This document shows positions 43,942-54,500 of a stretch of DNA of 64,000 nucleotides, piece by piece. A program made the translations under genes and the position numbers. Location: the NCBI RefSeq assembly GCF_902686445.1, contig NC_062232.1, positions 71,999,440 through 72,063,439 on the forward strand, read 5' to 3'. A model generated the notes under the pieces. That model had not been told where the DNA came from, ran no database searches, and saw only the letters and a program-made list of their open reading frames with translations. Source of the stretch: Sciurus carolinensis. Its lineage: Eukaryota; Chordata; Mammalia; Rodentia; Sciuridae. Numbering within the stretch: position 1 is the stretch's first letter; the number at the start of each line of letters is the position of its first letter.

Positions 43942-44736
43942 TTACCCTTCATATGGTCCTTGGCCTGTCAGCATGTTTAGATTCCATTGAGGACTGCCTG
44001 CAACTGCATTACGTGGGTCAGTATCAGAACATATCTCCTGGTTAGCCACCTTCCATTTTAATATGGCTGCACTTTTGTTAGGATTGAAAGCCATACTCAA
44101 TCCCCTTAAAGTCTGATCTGCCTGTTGAAGTGGCCAGGCTTTGGGCCATTCTGTAATTTTGATGATACTTCTTTCAGTCCCAGTATCTAAGAAGCCCTCA
44201 AAACTTTTGCCTTCTATCACTAACTTTGTCATAGGTCTATCTTTTAAATCCAATGTTAACATGACCATATTTTGGCCAGTAGAACCTAATCCTTTATTTC
44301 CCCTAATAATATTCTTTGATGGATATTGATCATGGCAGCTGGGTAAGACCAACAATTGTGCTATGCAATCACCCTGAGCTATTATTGCTACACCTCTTGG
44401 TGAAGAAGCAAGGATTTTTATTTCTCCTGTAAAATCAGAGTCTATAACTCCAGGGACAATATTTAATCCTTTTAAAGCAGAAGAACTCCTCCTCAGAATT
44501 AGTCCCACTGTTCCTTTAGGTAATGGACTGACAACCGAAGTTGGTATTGGTTGTACTCCCATCTCTGGAGTTAACACTGCTCTGGTGGAGGCACAGAGGT
44601 CTGAACATCTACTTTCTCTTTCAGAAGCTCGACTTGATTGTTCTTCTTTTACAGTTTCTAATATCTTTTCCCCTTCTCTTAACCGTTCTTGAAATTTTGT
44701 TTTTTTGTAAATCAGACAGAAACGAACTATGTCCAT
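43942..44736 (-). pseudogene. dUTPase-protease (pro) with short gag-derived N-terminus
   Basis: 264-codon minus-strand frame. Residues ~14-50 are charged (KFQERLREGEKILETVKEEQ) and look like a gag leftover. From ~53 to 137 is a trimeric-type dUTPase with PGVIDSDFTGEI (95-106) and RGVAIIAQGDCIAQLLV (114-130). The aspartic protease follows (about 155-250), with catalytic FLDTGTERSII (182-192). In betaretroviruses dUTPase and protease share the pro frame reached by -1 frameshifting; here most of gag is gone, so that context is lost. The G-patch end and RT start are deleted at about 43942. The frame itself has no stop. Confidence 0.9.
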
Positions 44737-45003
44737 ATCGCCACAAAAACAACAAACAGAAATGAAACAAGAAAAGGTAACACAAATAACACCTTACACG
44801 CCACAACAACAACAAACAGAAATGAAACAAGAAAAGGTAACACCTTACACATATTCATTCACTATAGGACGTCCTTCGCTGTCTCTTGGGACAGTCTTTC
44901 ATTACATTCCCTCTCTAGGGGAATCTTCCATTAAAACCTTAAGGCCACTGTTTCCTCAAATAGGGAAACCTTCTCGTTAATTATGCTAGCGAAACTGTCT
45001 TTT
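44737..45003 (-). other. Provirus leader/gag remnant with tandem duplication
   Basis: About 270 bp is all that remains between the splice donor and the pro frame, where roughly 2 kb of leader and gag would be expected. It contains a direct duplication of about 54-60 bp: plus-strand AACAACAAACAGAAATGAAA begins near 44748 and again near 44808, each followed by CAAGAAAAGGTAACAC. Confidence 0.75.
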
Positions 45004-45012
45004 ACTTACCTG
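45004..45012 (-). promoter_or_regulatory. Proviral splice donor
   Basis: Minus strand CAG/GTAAGT, a perfect donor consensus about 35 bases downstream of the 5' LTR. Retroviruses use such a site to make subgenomic mRNA. Confidence 0.65.
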
Positions 45013-45025
45013 AGCGCTCACCATT

Positions 45026-45043
45026 CCCGGTATGGGGCCGCCA
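45026..45043 (-). other. Primer-binding site position
   Basis: Minus strand TGGCGGCCCCATACCGGG begins two bases after the LTR end. It starts with the obligatory TGG, and with a gap it resembles the tRNA-Phe type used by IAP elements (ends CCGGG). The match is imperfect, so the primer tRNA is uncertain. Confidence 0.55.
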
Positions 45044-45045
45044 CT

Positions 45046-45396
45046 TGCTGCTTGCCGCTGACCCGCGGGACAAACGACAAGTACACTTCAGAGGTTCATG
45101 AAGCAGTTTCCGCTTTATTTGGGTAACACCCTCAATAAATACACAGTCTCATGCATATGCAATTGTAACTAGATATGTCCATCCAATCCTATTAAAGGTC
45201 AAGCGATCACGAGCTCAAGCATACATGTAAGATATATCTGTCCACGTGCTAGGCGGCTGAACTAATTATCATACAGCCAATGGTAAACGCTTCCTGTTTT
45301 TCTCAAGGCACATTCAGCACACCCCCTGGCTCTCTGCCAGTCACCATCTTTGGATGCATGAGGCGTAACCCTGGGCCCCGGGTCTCGCCAGCCACA
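45046..45396 (-). mobile_element. Class II provirus 5' LTR
   Basis: 351 bp, minus strand TGTGGCTGGCGAGACCC (45396 downward) to the inner end at 45046, where CAGCGGCAAGCAGCA is read. AATAAA at 45119-45114, CACGTG E-box at 45243-45248 (lost in the 3' LTR). About 8% different from the 3' LTR by eye. Confidence 0.92.
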
Positions 45397-45402
45397 AAAT
45401 TG
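45397..45402. repeat. 6-bp TSD of class II provirus, right copy
   Basis: AAATTG, identical to 41594-41599. Confidence 0.9.
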
Positions 45403-46349
45403 GTTTTAAATATTAATTTTAAAGTAGTTAAAAATTAAAAAGTAATATTGACAGCATATTTAATATGAGAGTCTCTCCATTAACACTTTTGATTCAAGAG
45501 CTAACTTAATCATGGCAACTCTCTAATATTGGTCTTAATTTAATTTTATTCCAATTTTATACATAAAACTACTGAATTACAAATAATTTGTTTTCTGAAG
45601 TCTCAGGGTTAGTAATTCCCATCTCTTAATCACTCTGCTAGTCAGCTAGACTCTATATTTATAGATTTGATATTATTATGCTCAAAGTTAAATAAGAAAT
45701 ATAATACCTTAACTGTACTATCCTTTCATTTTCACATTCACTCCTATAGAAATGTAACTGTATAAATGTCTTCCTTGGAGAATGTACTATGTGTTTGAAA
45801 AATTATATCAACCTATATTGCTTAAATACTTAATATTCAAAATAAACCTTAGGAAGTTGTGTGACATTTATTTGACCACAAAATAAAGATGTACCAGGAA
45901 TATAATTTAAACCATTCATATTCAACTAAAGTAAAACTGAAAAAAAGACTGAAATATACCTGGAACTCAAACCATAGGATTAAACATAATTGTTTTATAA
46001 TATTTTTGTTCAGTTAGTCAAAATATGTCTTAGAAATAAAAGTCCTGTAGCATCCTCTTCTCAGTCTCTAGGCAGACTCTATGTTTCATCTGTTCCAAAA
46101 AATTCTCTTTTACTCCCTATCCAAGAATATTACAAACAATAAAAATTTTTGTTTGTTTTTAAAGGTTTATATTTGTTCAGTGACTTTGAGAACATGATAT
46201 ACAAAAAGTAGACTTTAGAGTAACCAATGGTGTATTTCTTTTAGAATTCTAATAGAAGAAACAATATTAATTTTCAAGGTGCTTTGTATAATGCTAAGAA
46301 AAATGAAAATCAATTCTTGCTTTCTACGCATTTTTTCATTAAAAATATT
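45403..46349. other. AT-rich stretch, nothing recognised
   Basis: About 950 bp without a supported frame or repeat terminus. Confidence 0.5.
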
Positions 46350-46359
46350 TCTACCTTGC

Positions 46360-46618
46360 AGGGCATGGTGACACACACCTGTAATTCCAGTGACTCTGGA
46401 GGCTGAGACAGGAGGATGGCAAGTTCTAGACCATACTCAGCAACTTAGCAGGGCCCTAAGCAACTCAGTATGTTAGTAAGAACCTGTCTCAAAATTTTAA
46501 AAAGGGAAGGGATCAGAGATGTTGCAGTGTGGTTAAGCACTTCTGGGTTCAATCATCAGTACAAAAAAAAAAAAAGAAAGAAAGAAAGAAACAAGGAAAA
46601 AAATATATATAATTCATG
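46360..46618 (+). mobile_element. B1-ID SINE with 10-bp TSD
   Basis: Plus strand GGGCATGGTGACACACACCTG, GGAGGCTGAGACAGGAGG (B1), linker, then a diverged ID part with GGGTTCAATCATCAG, and an A-tail grading into (GAAA)n. TSDs TCTACCTTGC at 46350-46359 and 46619-46628. Confidence 0.9.
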
Positions 46619-46628
46619 TCTACCTTGC

Positions 46629-47159
46629 GTGAGGATAATTTGGAAATCTCATTAAATGAGCAATTTAAAATTATGGGTACAGAACACTAAGCACATCTCT
46701 GAAATTTTAGTAATGTAAATATAAGTCTAAAAATGCAATAACAGACTTTTAGAATATTATTACACCCAAAGCCTTTATTATCCATGTACACAGTATGAAA
46801 TGTTTGATTTCTTTCTTTTCTTTTTCATTGTATGATGAAAACATTTTAATAGCCAAATATTAAAATTATGATTTTTTAAGAATATAAACATGTGGTCTTC
46901 TGAATTAGCAAACAAAAAATACAAAAAGGATAACATATTCTATAAATTTTATTTCATTTACAACTTTCACAAATAAAAACATGAATAGAAATTACCTAAG
47001 GTTCATTACAAGCACAATCCATATAGTGGGAGAAAGTGATCCATTAACCTTTTTGTTTATGACTTAGTAAATAATATTCTGCTTAAAAGTGTTTGTAGGT
47101 ACAGTCACAAATTTTAACACACACACACACATCCATGCACATACCCATGTTGAAAACTT
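46629..47159. other. AT-rich stretch with a short (CA)n tract, unassigned
   Basis: No gene or clear repeat. The (CA)n run at about 47119-47131 is the only feature. Confidence 0.45.
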
Positions 47160-48480
47160 ATTTTTTTTCTTATTTGATAAACATTTCTTTAATTTTAAAA
47201 TAAGTTTTATTATATCTATAGTTAAGTATACAAAAAATGTTATGTGATATACAGAGATAGTAGTATGGTAAATCAAATTAACACATCTATCATCTCACAT
47301 TGTTACCCTTGTGTATGTGTGTGTGTATTAAAATACTATTCCCACATTTTCAATTCTGTGAACATTTCACCAAAATTAAAATGTGCATTAAAATAGGTTG
47401 GAAATCATACATGTATAATATCAATCAAAATTATTATTGTCTTACCATATAATTACATTACATATTATGTCAGTATATAATTATGTATTACATACTAAAT
47501 TTAAATTTTTATGGGCATTCCACATCTGGGCTGTAGGACAAAACACATTAATGGCAAAAGCAATTAAATCTACTCATTTAGCAAGAATCTCAACTAAGGC
47601 CCACATAATATCACAATAGACTTGTTCATCACACATATCTGCTACTTTGTATCCTCTTTCCTATATCTCCCCATTTACTTTTCCCTAGCCTCATAACTAC
47701 TGTTCTATTCTTCCTTCTCTCTTTCTCTCTCTCTCTCATATATATATATACACACACACATATATGACTATGAAAATTAGGTAAGGAAGATCATGCGATA
47801 TTTTTCTTTCAGTCTGGCTTATTTCACTTAGTATAATATCTGCCAGTTTCATTTGCATTATAGGATGAATAATATTCTGTTTTGTACTCATACATATCAC
47901 AATTTATCAATTCATCTGTTGATGGACACTTAGGTTATTTCCATATCTTGGCCATTATGAATAATGCCATAGATAGTTGAGGATATGGTTATTTTTACAA
48001 AGCAATGATTCCATTTTCTATACCCAGAAGAGAGATTGCTAGGTCTTAATTTCTTTAAGAACCTCCATATGATTTTCCCTAAGAAGGCCACCAATCTATA
48101 TTCTTACCAACATGGGGATAGGGGTTCCTTTTCTCACACCCTCACCAGCATTTGTTATCTCTTGATCTTTTGATGGAAATTACCCTAACAGGTATAGAGT
48201 GGTATTTTGTTGTAATTTTGATTTGCATTTCTGTGATGATTAATAATATTGAGTACTCTTTCATACATGTGTTGGCCATTTTGTCTTCTTTGGAGAAATG
48301 TCTATTCAGGTCCCTTGCCATTTTTTAATTGGGTTGTATCTCTGCTATTGGGTTCAATGAGTTCTTCATAAATTTTGAATATTCATCCCTTTTTTAGGTA
48401 TAGATTTTACAAATATTTTTTCCCAAATTGACTGGTTACTGTTTTATTTCGTTGGTTATTTTCTCTACAGTTACTGTCCT
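47160..48480 (-). mobile_element. Old L1M 3' part, minus strand
   Basis: From left: 3' UTR-like TTAACACATCTATCATCTCACA, a TC/TA/CA microsatellite (47725-47766), then ORF2 C-terminal sequence in reverse (TGGCTTATTTCACTTAGTA; TTGATGGACACTTAGGTTATTTCC; TTGGCCATTTTGTCTTCTTTGGAG). Typical of ancient L1MA/L1M copies. It ends against a MaLR LTR stub. Confidence 0.7.
47725..47766. repeat. Compound TC/TA/CA microsatellite
   Basis: CTCTCTCTCTCTC, then (AT)n, then (AC)n within the L1M 3' UTR region. Confidence 0.92.
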
Positions 48481-48606
48481 GTTAGTCCATATCATTGGAT
48501 TAATCCACTAACCAGGTTTCACCTCTTATAATCATTTCACTTCTGAAAATTCTTGCACTATCTCACACGTGAGTTACGGGGGAACACCTTATATCTAAAC
48601 CATAAG
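48481..48606 (-). mobile_element. MaLR LTR stub (first ~125 bp)
   Basis: Minus strand TTATGGTTTAGATATAAGG onward, with GATAGTGCAAGAATTTTCAG, ending soon after GTGGATTAATCC. Only the start of the LTR is present. Confidence 0.7.
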
Positions 48607-49139
48607 AGTCTCTCCAACCCTGTGTTGCAGCACACCGCAGAAATATGTCTATGCTTCTCCACTGTTTTGACTGAAATTTATCTTGGCTTTCATCTTGAGT
48701 AGGCATAATCAAAAGATATGATTCCTGTAAACTTTTCTCCTGCCTTTCTTCATTGCATCCAATAGAATAGTTATTTAGGTGCTTTTGCAAAAACTAATCC
48801 ACCACAGACACCCCTTTTTTTCTTCTTTATTAAATTTTCAGGATGCTAAAATAACTTTAAAATTATTTAAGTAGAATGCAGAAAGAATGAATATTCTGCT
48901 CTTGAAAAGTAAAAATAAAAATAAGTCTTTCAAAGATTTAATAATATACAAAGCTAGGCATAATCTATAGCTTATGGTCATAAAACTATTTATTTATTGG
49001 GGAACTATTATCGAAAGAACATTCTTGAGAATTATGTAGTCCTCTGCTGTGAATTACACTGAAATGGCAATTGTTAAGAATAAGAGTAAGTAGTACATTA
49101 TCAAAAAAACCTTTAGCAAAGGAGTATTTATAGTATATT
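48607..49139. other. AT-rich stretch, nothing recognised
   Basis: No frame, SINE or LTR terminus recognised. Confidence 0.45.
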
Positions 49140-49450
49140 CTCCTTTAAAATTTTATCTTATTTTAAGAAAAATATAAGATTTACCCTCTTAAAAATTTTA
49201 AGTGTGTAATACATTGTCATTGAATGTAAGTACAGTATTCTACAGCAGATTTCTAGAGTTTACTAATCTTGAATGTCTGGAACTTTATGCCTATTGATTA
49301 CTAACTTCATTCTCTCTTTCCACCAGTCCCTAATTACCTCCATTCTATTCTTCTATTATATGAATTTTGACTATTTGAAATATTTCATCTAAGTGGTATT
49401 ATGCAGCACTTGTCTTTCTGTGCCTGGATTACACAAGAAAATCTTTACAG
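49140..49450 (-). mobile_element. Old L1M 3' UTR fragment, minus strand
   Basis: Plus-strand phrases typical of reversed L1M 3' UTR: TTAAGTGTGTAATACATTG, CTAATTACCTCCATTCTATTC, AGTGGTATTATGCAGCACTTGTC. Confidence 0.5.
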
Positions 49451-49524
49451 GGTTCCACTTGATTTTCTCTCTAGCACTAGATCATATTGAAGTTTAATAA
49501 ATACATTTCAAAATAACCATTGAA

Positions 49525-49646
49525 ATTGATGATCAATCAATCCACTGATTAGTTTATATCTCTCATAATATAGTCCTTTCATCTCAGAAAAATTTTGCAT
49601 AGTCTTAAACATGAGCATTTGGGGGACAACTCATATCTAAACCACA
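49525..49646 (-). mobile_element. MaLR LTR stub (first ~120 bp)
   Basis: Minus strand TGTGGTTTAGATATGAGTTG onward, lost after about AGTGGATTGATTG. Same extent as the stub at 48481-48606. Confidence 0.68.
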
Positions 49647-49663
49647 GCAAAGTTCCTTCTTAA

Positions 49664-50120
49664 GTGTAAGAGAAACGGGGAGTCAGAGAGGTAGGGAATC
49701 TGGAAGGACTGGTTGTACCAGATGTTGGGGAGGTTGGAAGTGACTGAATGGGGGCAGGGCATCAGGCAGCCCGCACCCAAAGAGCAACCAGATACCCACA
49801 TATAAACCCTAATGGCGTCTAGCACCCACCCGTCACTCAGTGGAATCCCCAGTCAATCCCAGAAGGACACGGATCCTAGCAGGGTCTCCAGCCAACCACA
49901 GGAAGACACATCCACCCCTGAGCCTACCCACCCCACACCCCAGGGCACAAAAACGTCACCCTGTCTGAGCCCCAGCACAATATCCCAGCCCTTTACCTTG
50001 GTGGACCAGTGAATCTCGCCCAAGAGCTGATCCCAATAAAGCTTTGTTTAGATGCTTGTGGGCCGATCCCTTTTTGGGCAGCGTCCGACCTTATACCAGT
50101 TCTCAGACATTTTGAAGAAA
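49664..50120 (+). mobile_element. LTR-like GC-rich block with TATA and polyadenylation signals
   Basis: Starts TGTAAGAGAAACGGGG. It has TATAAACC at about 49801, AATAAAGCTTTG at about 50035 and a GT/T-rich downstream region, all in plus order and spacing compatible with an LTR. A 66-codon frame at 49812-50012 is Pro/Ser/Thr-rich and probably fortuitous. Exact ends and TSD could not be fixed, so solo LTR is the best but unproven reading. Confidence 0.45.
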
Positions 50121-51514
50121 TTTAAGAGAACTAGACTCTGCTTTGGGGACAACACAGGCATTTCCCTTAACTGCAGGGACTTAGCTTCAGGAAGTTGACA
50201 TAACAAGTCCAGGAATGTCAGAGGATGCCCAATTCCCATGGGTTTTTCTCTTCTTTTCAGATGGGAAATGATTGCACAGGGACAGAAAGTGGAAAAATTC
50301 CATATGTACAATTATTTTTCTTCAGAATATTTTCCTGAGTTCCACTATCTACCCAGACCTCATAGGCTACCATATTATTTAAAATCAGGACTGTCTTTAA
50401 TCTGAACCAAAAGCACGCTCTTGTGTGATATAGTCACTGTGCTCCTTTACTAGAATAATTATGGCCATGTCAAAAAAAAAAAAGAAAAGAAAAAAAGAAA
50501 GAAAGAAATTCTCTTGTTTTTTGAGCTCGTGCTTTTTCTGGTGAATTCATTTTTGGTCCTGAAGACCTAAATTAATATTTTTTTTGTTCTGATTAGTCTT
50601 GTTTTGTCTAACTAAAATTTTTTGCCCTCTGTTTTTTACTGGTGTCTTTATTCAGAGGTCAATTGTTTAAGGAATAGTGCTCAAACACACTGGAAACTAA
50701 AAGAGTCCTCCTTTGGAGAGTCCTAAGGAAAGAGCATAAACAGTGGTGATGGTGGGAGTAAATCTGCCCCATGGAGAATGAGTGGTCACCTGAACCTACC
50801 ATTTCAACATACACCATGACAAATTTTAATCCTAACATCCCCTACTATAAAGGTCTTCCCCATATCTTAGTTACATCGTAAAAACCTGTGACAGGCTCTG
50901 TTTTAATTTCTACAGAGTTAAATCTGACCATCTGTGTAATAAACATATTTAGATCTTTTGTCTGCTACGAGTGAGGATTTAAGACTTGCTAAAAACTCTA
51001 AAATCTTTGATTCATGTCTGTTTTTATGTATTTGAGTGTACACCTCTCTATTGTATATTTTGTGTACTTATGTGCTTGTGTCTATATATCATTTACTTGC
51101 TACCAAAATTGACTTACAGATAAATAAGCAATCATATTTTTTTTAAATGGATCTAAATGTTTCTCGATACACATGAATAAAATTGGGTTAAAAAATATAA
51201 GAGTAAAAATGGCTTCAAAACTACTAACCCACACATGTTTTCTAGGTACTCAACCAATCAAGAAAGTACTGGTTTGTATAAAATGTCCATTGCTTTTAGA
51301 ATTTTTCCTTAACAGACAAAGATGGCTTAAAAATTAGCTATGCTTGTCTGATGTCTTAGTTTTCATGGGTAATCTAAAGTTAATAGTTAAAATGGATAAA
51401 TTCGATTTAACATAAATGAGAAAAACATTTATAAATGTGTTTTTTTAGAGGAAACATCTGATTAATTTCCAAAGTTAAAATACTAAAACATTAAATGGTA
51501 CATATTAATTTCAG
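50121..51514. other. Unassigned, AT-rich; part of a segment split by two L1s
   Basis: Contains an A/GAAA tract at 50468-50510. No gene recognised. With the TSD-based removal of neighbouring L1s it joins 56103-57064 and 61403 onward. Confidence 0.45.
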
Positions 51515-51527
51515 TACTTTTGACTTT

Positions 51528-54500
51528 TTAAAAATTTTTGGTTTGTTCTTTAGTTATACATGACAGTAGAAGGTATTTTGACATCATACATATATGGAGT
51601 ATAAATTCCCATTTTTGTGGCTGCATATGATGTGGACTTACACTTGTTGTATATTCATGTGTGGACATAGGAAAGTTATGTTTGATTCCTTCTATGGTCT
51701 TTCCCCTTCCCACACCCCTCTGCATTTTCCCAACTCCTCCCCATTAAATCCAGTGAACCTCCACTCCTGCCCACCCCCCACCAATTGTGAGTCAACATCC
51801 ATATATCAGAGAGAACATTTGGCCTTTGATTTTTGGGGATTGGCTTATTTCACTTAGCATGATAGTCTTCAGTTCCATTCATTTACTGGCAAATGCCATT
51901 ATGTCATTTTTCTATATAACAGAGTAATATTACACTGTGTATGTATACCATAGTTTCATTATCCATTCATCTGTTGAAGGGAACCTAGGATAATTCCATG
52001 GCTTAGTTATTGTGAATTGAGCTGCTTTTAACATTGACGTGGCCACATTACTAGAGTATGCTGATTTTAAATCCTTTGGTTATACACCAAGTAGTGGGTA
52101 TATAAGTGGGTCAAATGGTGATTCCATTCCAAGTTTTCTGAGGAATCTCTATGCTGCCTCCCATAGTGGTTACACAAGTTTGCAGTCCCACAGCAACATA
52201 TAAGTATACTTTTTTCCCCACATCCTTGCCAACATTTATTGTTACTTGTATTCTTCATACTTACCATTCTGCATGGAGTGTGATGAAATCTCAGTATGAA
52301 TTTAATTTGCATTTCTCTAATTGCTAGAAATGTTCAACAGTTTTTCATAAATTTGTTGACCAATCATATTTATTCTTCTGTGAAGTGTCATCGGGTCATT
52401 TTTTTTTTTTTTTTTTTTGGTGTTAAGTTTTTTAGTTCTTTATACATCCTGGAGATTAATTCTCTGAGGTGCAGGTGGCAGAGATTTTCTCCCATTCCGT
52501 AAGCTCTCTGTTCACATTCTTATTCGTTTTCTTTTTGTATAGAAGATTTTTAGTTTGATACCACCCCATTTATTGATTCTTGATTTTATTTCTTGCACTT
52601 TAAGATTCTTGTTGAGGAATTCAGTTCCTAAAGGCACATGATGCAGATTTGGGCCTACTTCTTCTTCTAGTAGGTGCAGGGTGTTTGTTCTAATGCCTAG
52701 GTCCTAGATTCACTTTGATTTGAATTTTGTGCAGGGTGAGAGATAGGAGTTAAATTTTATTTTATTATATATGCATTTCCAGATATCTCAGCACCGTTTG
52801 TTGAAGAGGCTACCTTTTCTCCAATGTTTGTTTATGGCACTTTTGTCTACTATGAGATAACTATATTTATGTGGGTTTGTCTCTGTGTCTTCTATTCTGT
52901 ACCATTGATCTATCTGTCTATTTTGGTGCCAATACCACTTTTTGTTTTTATAGCTCTGTAGTATAATTTAAGTTCTGGTATTGTGATGACTCCTGCTTCT
53001 CTTTGCTCACTGAGGATTTCTTCGACTATTCTGGATGTCTTATTTTTCCAAATGAATTTCGTGGTTGCTTTTTCTACTTCTATGAAAATGATATTGGGAT
53101 TTTCATAGGAATGACATTAAATCTGCATAATACTTTTCATAGTATGACCATTTTGACAATGTTAACTCTGCCGATCCAAGAACATGGGAAATCTTTCCAT
53201 CTTCTAAGATCTTATTTAATTCCTTTCTTTAGAGTTCTATAATTTTCATTGTAGAGATCATACACCTCATTTTTTTAAGGTTCATTCCCAAATACTTTAA
53301 TTTTTGAGGCTATTGTGGAAGACATAGTTTTCCTAATTTCTTTTTCTGTTGATTCATCACTGATGTATAGGAACACAATTGATTTATGGGTGTTAATTTT
53401 ATATCCTGTTTCTTTGTTGAATACATTTATGAGTTCTAGAAGTTTTCTTGTGGAGTTTTGTTGCTCTCCTAATTATAGAATGATGTCATAGGCAGATAGG
53501 TATAATTTGAGTTCTTCTTTTCCTATTCATATCCCTTTAATTTCTTTCTTTGGTTCAATTGCTCTGGCTTGAGTTTCCAGGACTATGTTGAATAGAAGTG
53601 ATGGAATAGGGCATCCCTGTCTTGTTCCAGTTTATATAGGGAATGCTTCCAACTTTTCTCCATTTATAATGATCTTGGCATTGGGTTTAGCTGATAAACA
53701 TTTTAAAATGCTGAGTTATGTTCCTAGCATCCTTAGTCTTTCTAAAGTTGTAAGCATGAATGGATGCTGTATTTTGTCAAATTCTTTTTCTCTATTGAGA
53801 CAATCATGCGATTCTTGTCTGTAAGTCTGTTGATGTGATGAATTACATTAATTGATTTCCATATGTTGAACCAACCTTGCATTCAAGGAATGAATCATGG
53901 TGCACTATTTTAATATGTTTTTGTATGAAATTTGCTAGTACTGTATGAAGAGTTTTTTCATATACATTCATCAGGGACATTAGTCTGAAACTTTATTTCC
54001 TTGATGTCTTTTTCTGTTTTCAGCATGAGGGTGATACTAGATTTTTAGAATGAGTTTGGAAGAATCCCCACCTTTTCTATTACATGGAATAATTTGAGTG
54101 GTATTTGGGTACATTCTTCTTTGAAGGTCTGGTAGAACTTGGCTGAGAATTCATCTGGTTCTGGATTTTCCTTTGTTGGTAGAATTTTGAGGGTGGCATC
54201 AATTTCATTGTTTGAAATTGATCTGTTTAGATTTTCTATGTCCTCCTGATTCAATTTGAGTAGGTTATATGTCTCTAGAAATTTGTTAATGTCTTCAAGA
54301 TTTTCTGTTATACTAGAGTATAAATTTTCAAAATAGGTTTTGATTATCATATGTATTTCATTAGTGTCTGTTGTGATATTTCCTTTTTCATTGTTAATTT
54401 TAGTAATTTAAGTTTTCTCTCTCTTTCTCTTCTTTAGCTTGGCTAAGGGTTTATCAATTTTATTTATTTTTTCCAAAGAACCAACATGGTTTTTTTGTTG

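Larger units (their letters stand above)
41600..45396 (-). mobile_element. Class II (betaretrovirus/IAP-like) provirus, internally deleted
   Basis: 3.8 kb minus-strand endogenous retrovirus: 5' LTR 45046-45396, primer-binding site, splice donor, a small gag remnant, dUTPase-protease, RT and integrase fragments, polypurine tract, 3' LTR 41600-41948. The 6-bp TSD AAATTG is perfect. Presence of a dUTPase fused upstream of protease and a YMDD RT places it in class II. By eye the LTRs differ at about 30 of 349 positions plus a 2-bp indel. A separate solo LTR sits in its RT. Most of gag, much of pol and any full env are missing, so it is defective. Confidence 0.93.

Noticed and set aside
49812..50012. 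66-codon Pro/Ser/Thr-rich frame starting MASSTHPSLSG
   Set aside because: Low-complexity composition inside an LTR-like block between its TATA and polyadenylation signals; no domain and no splice context.
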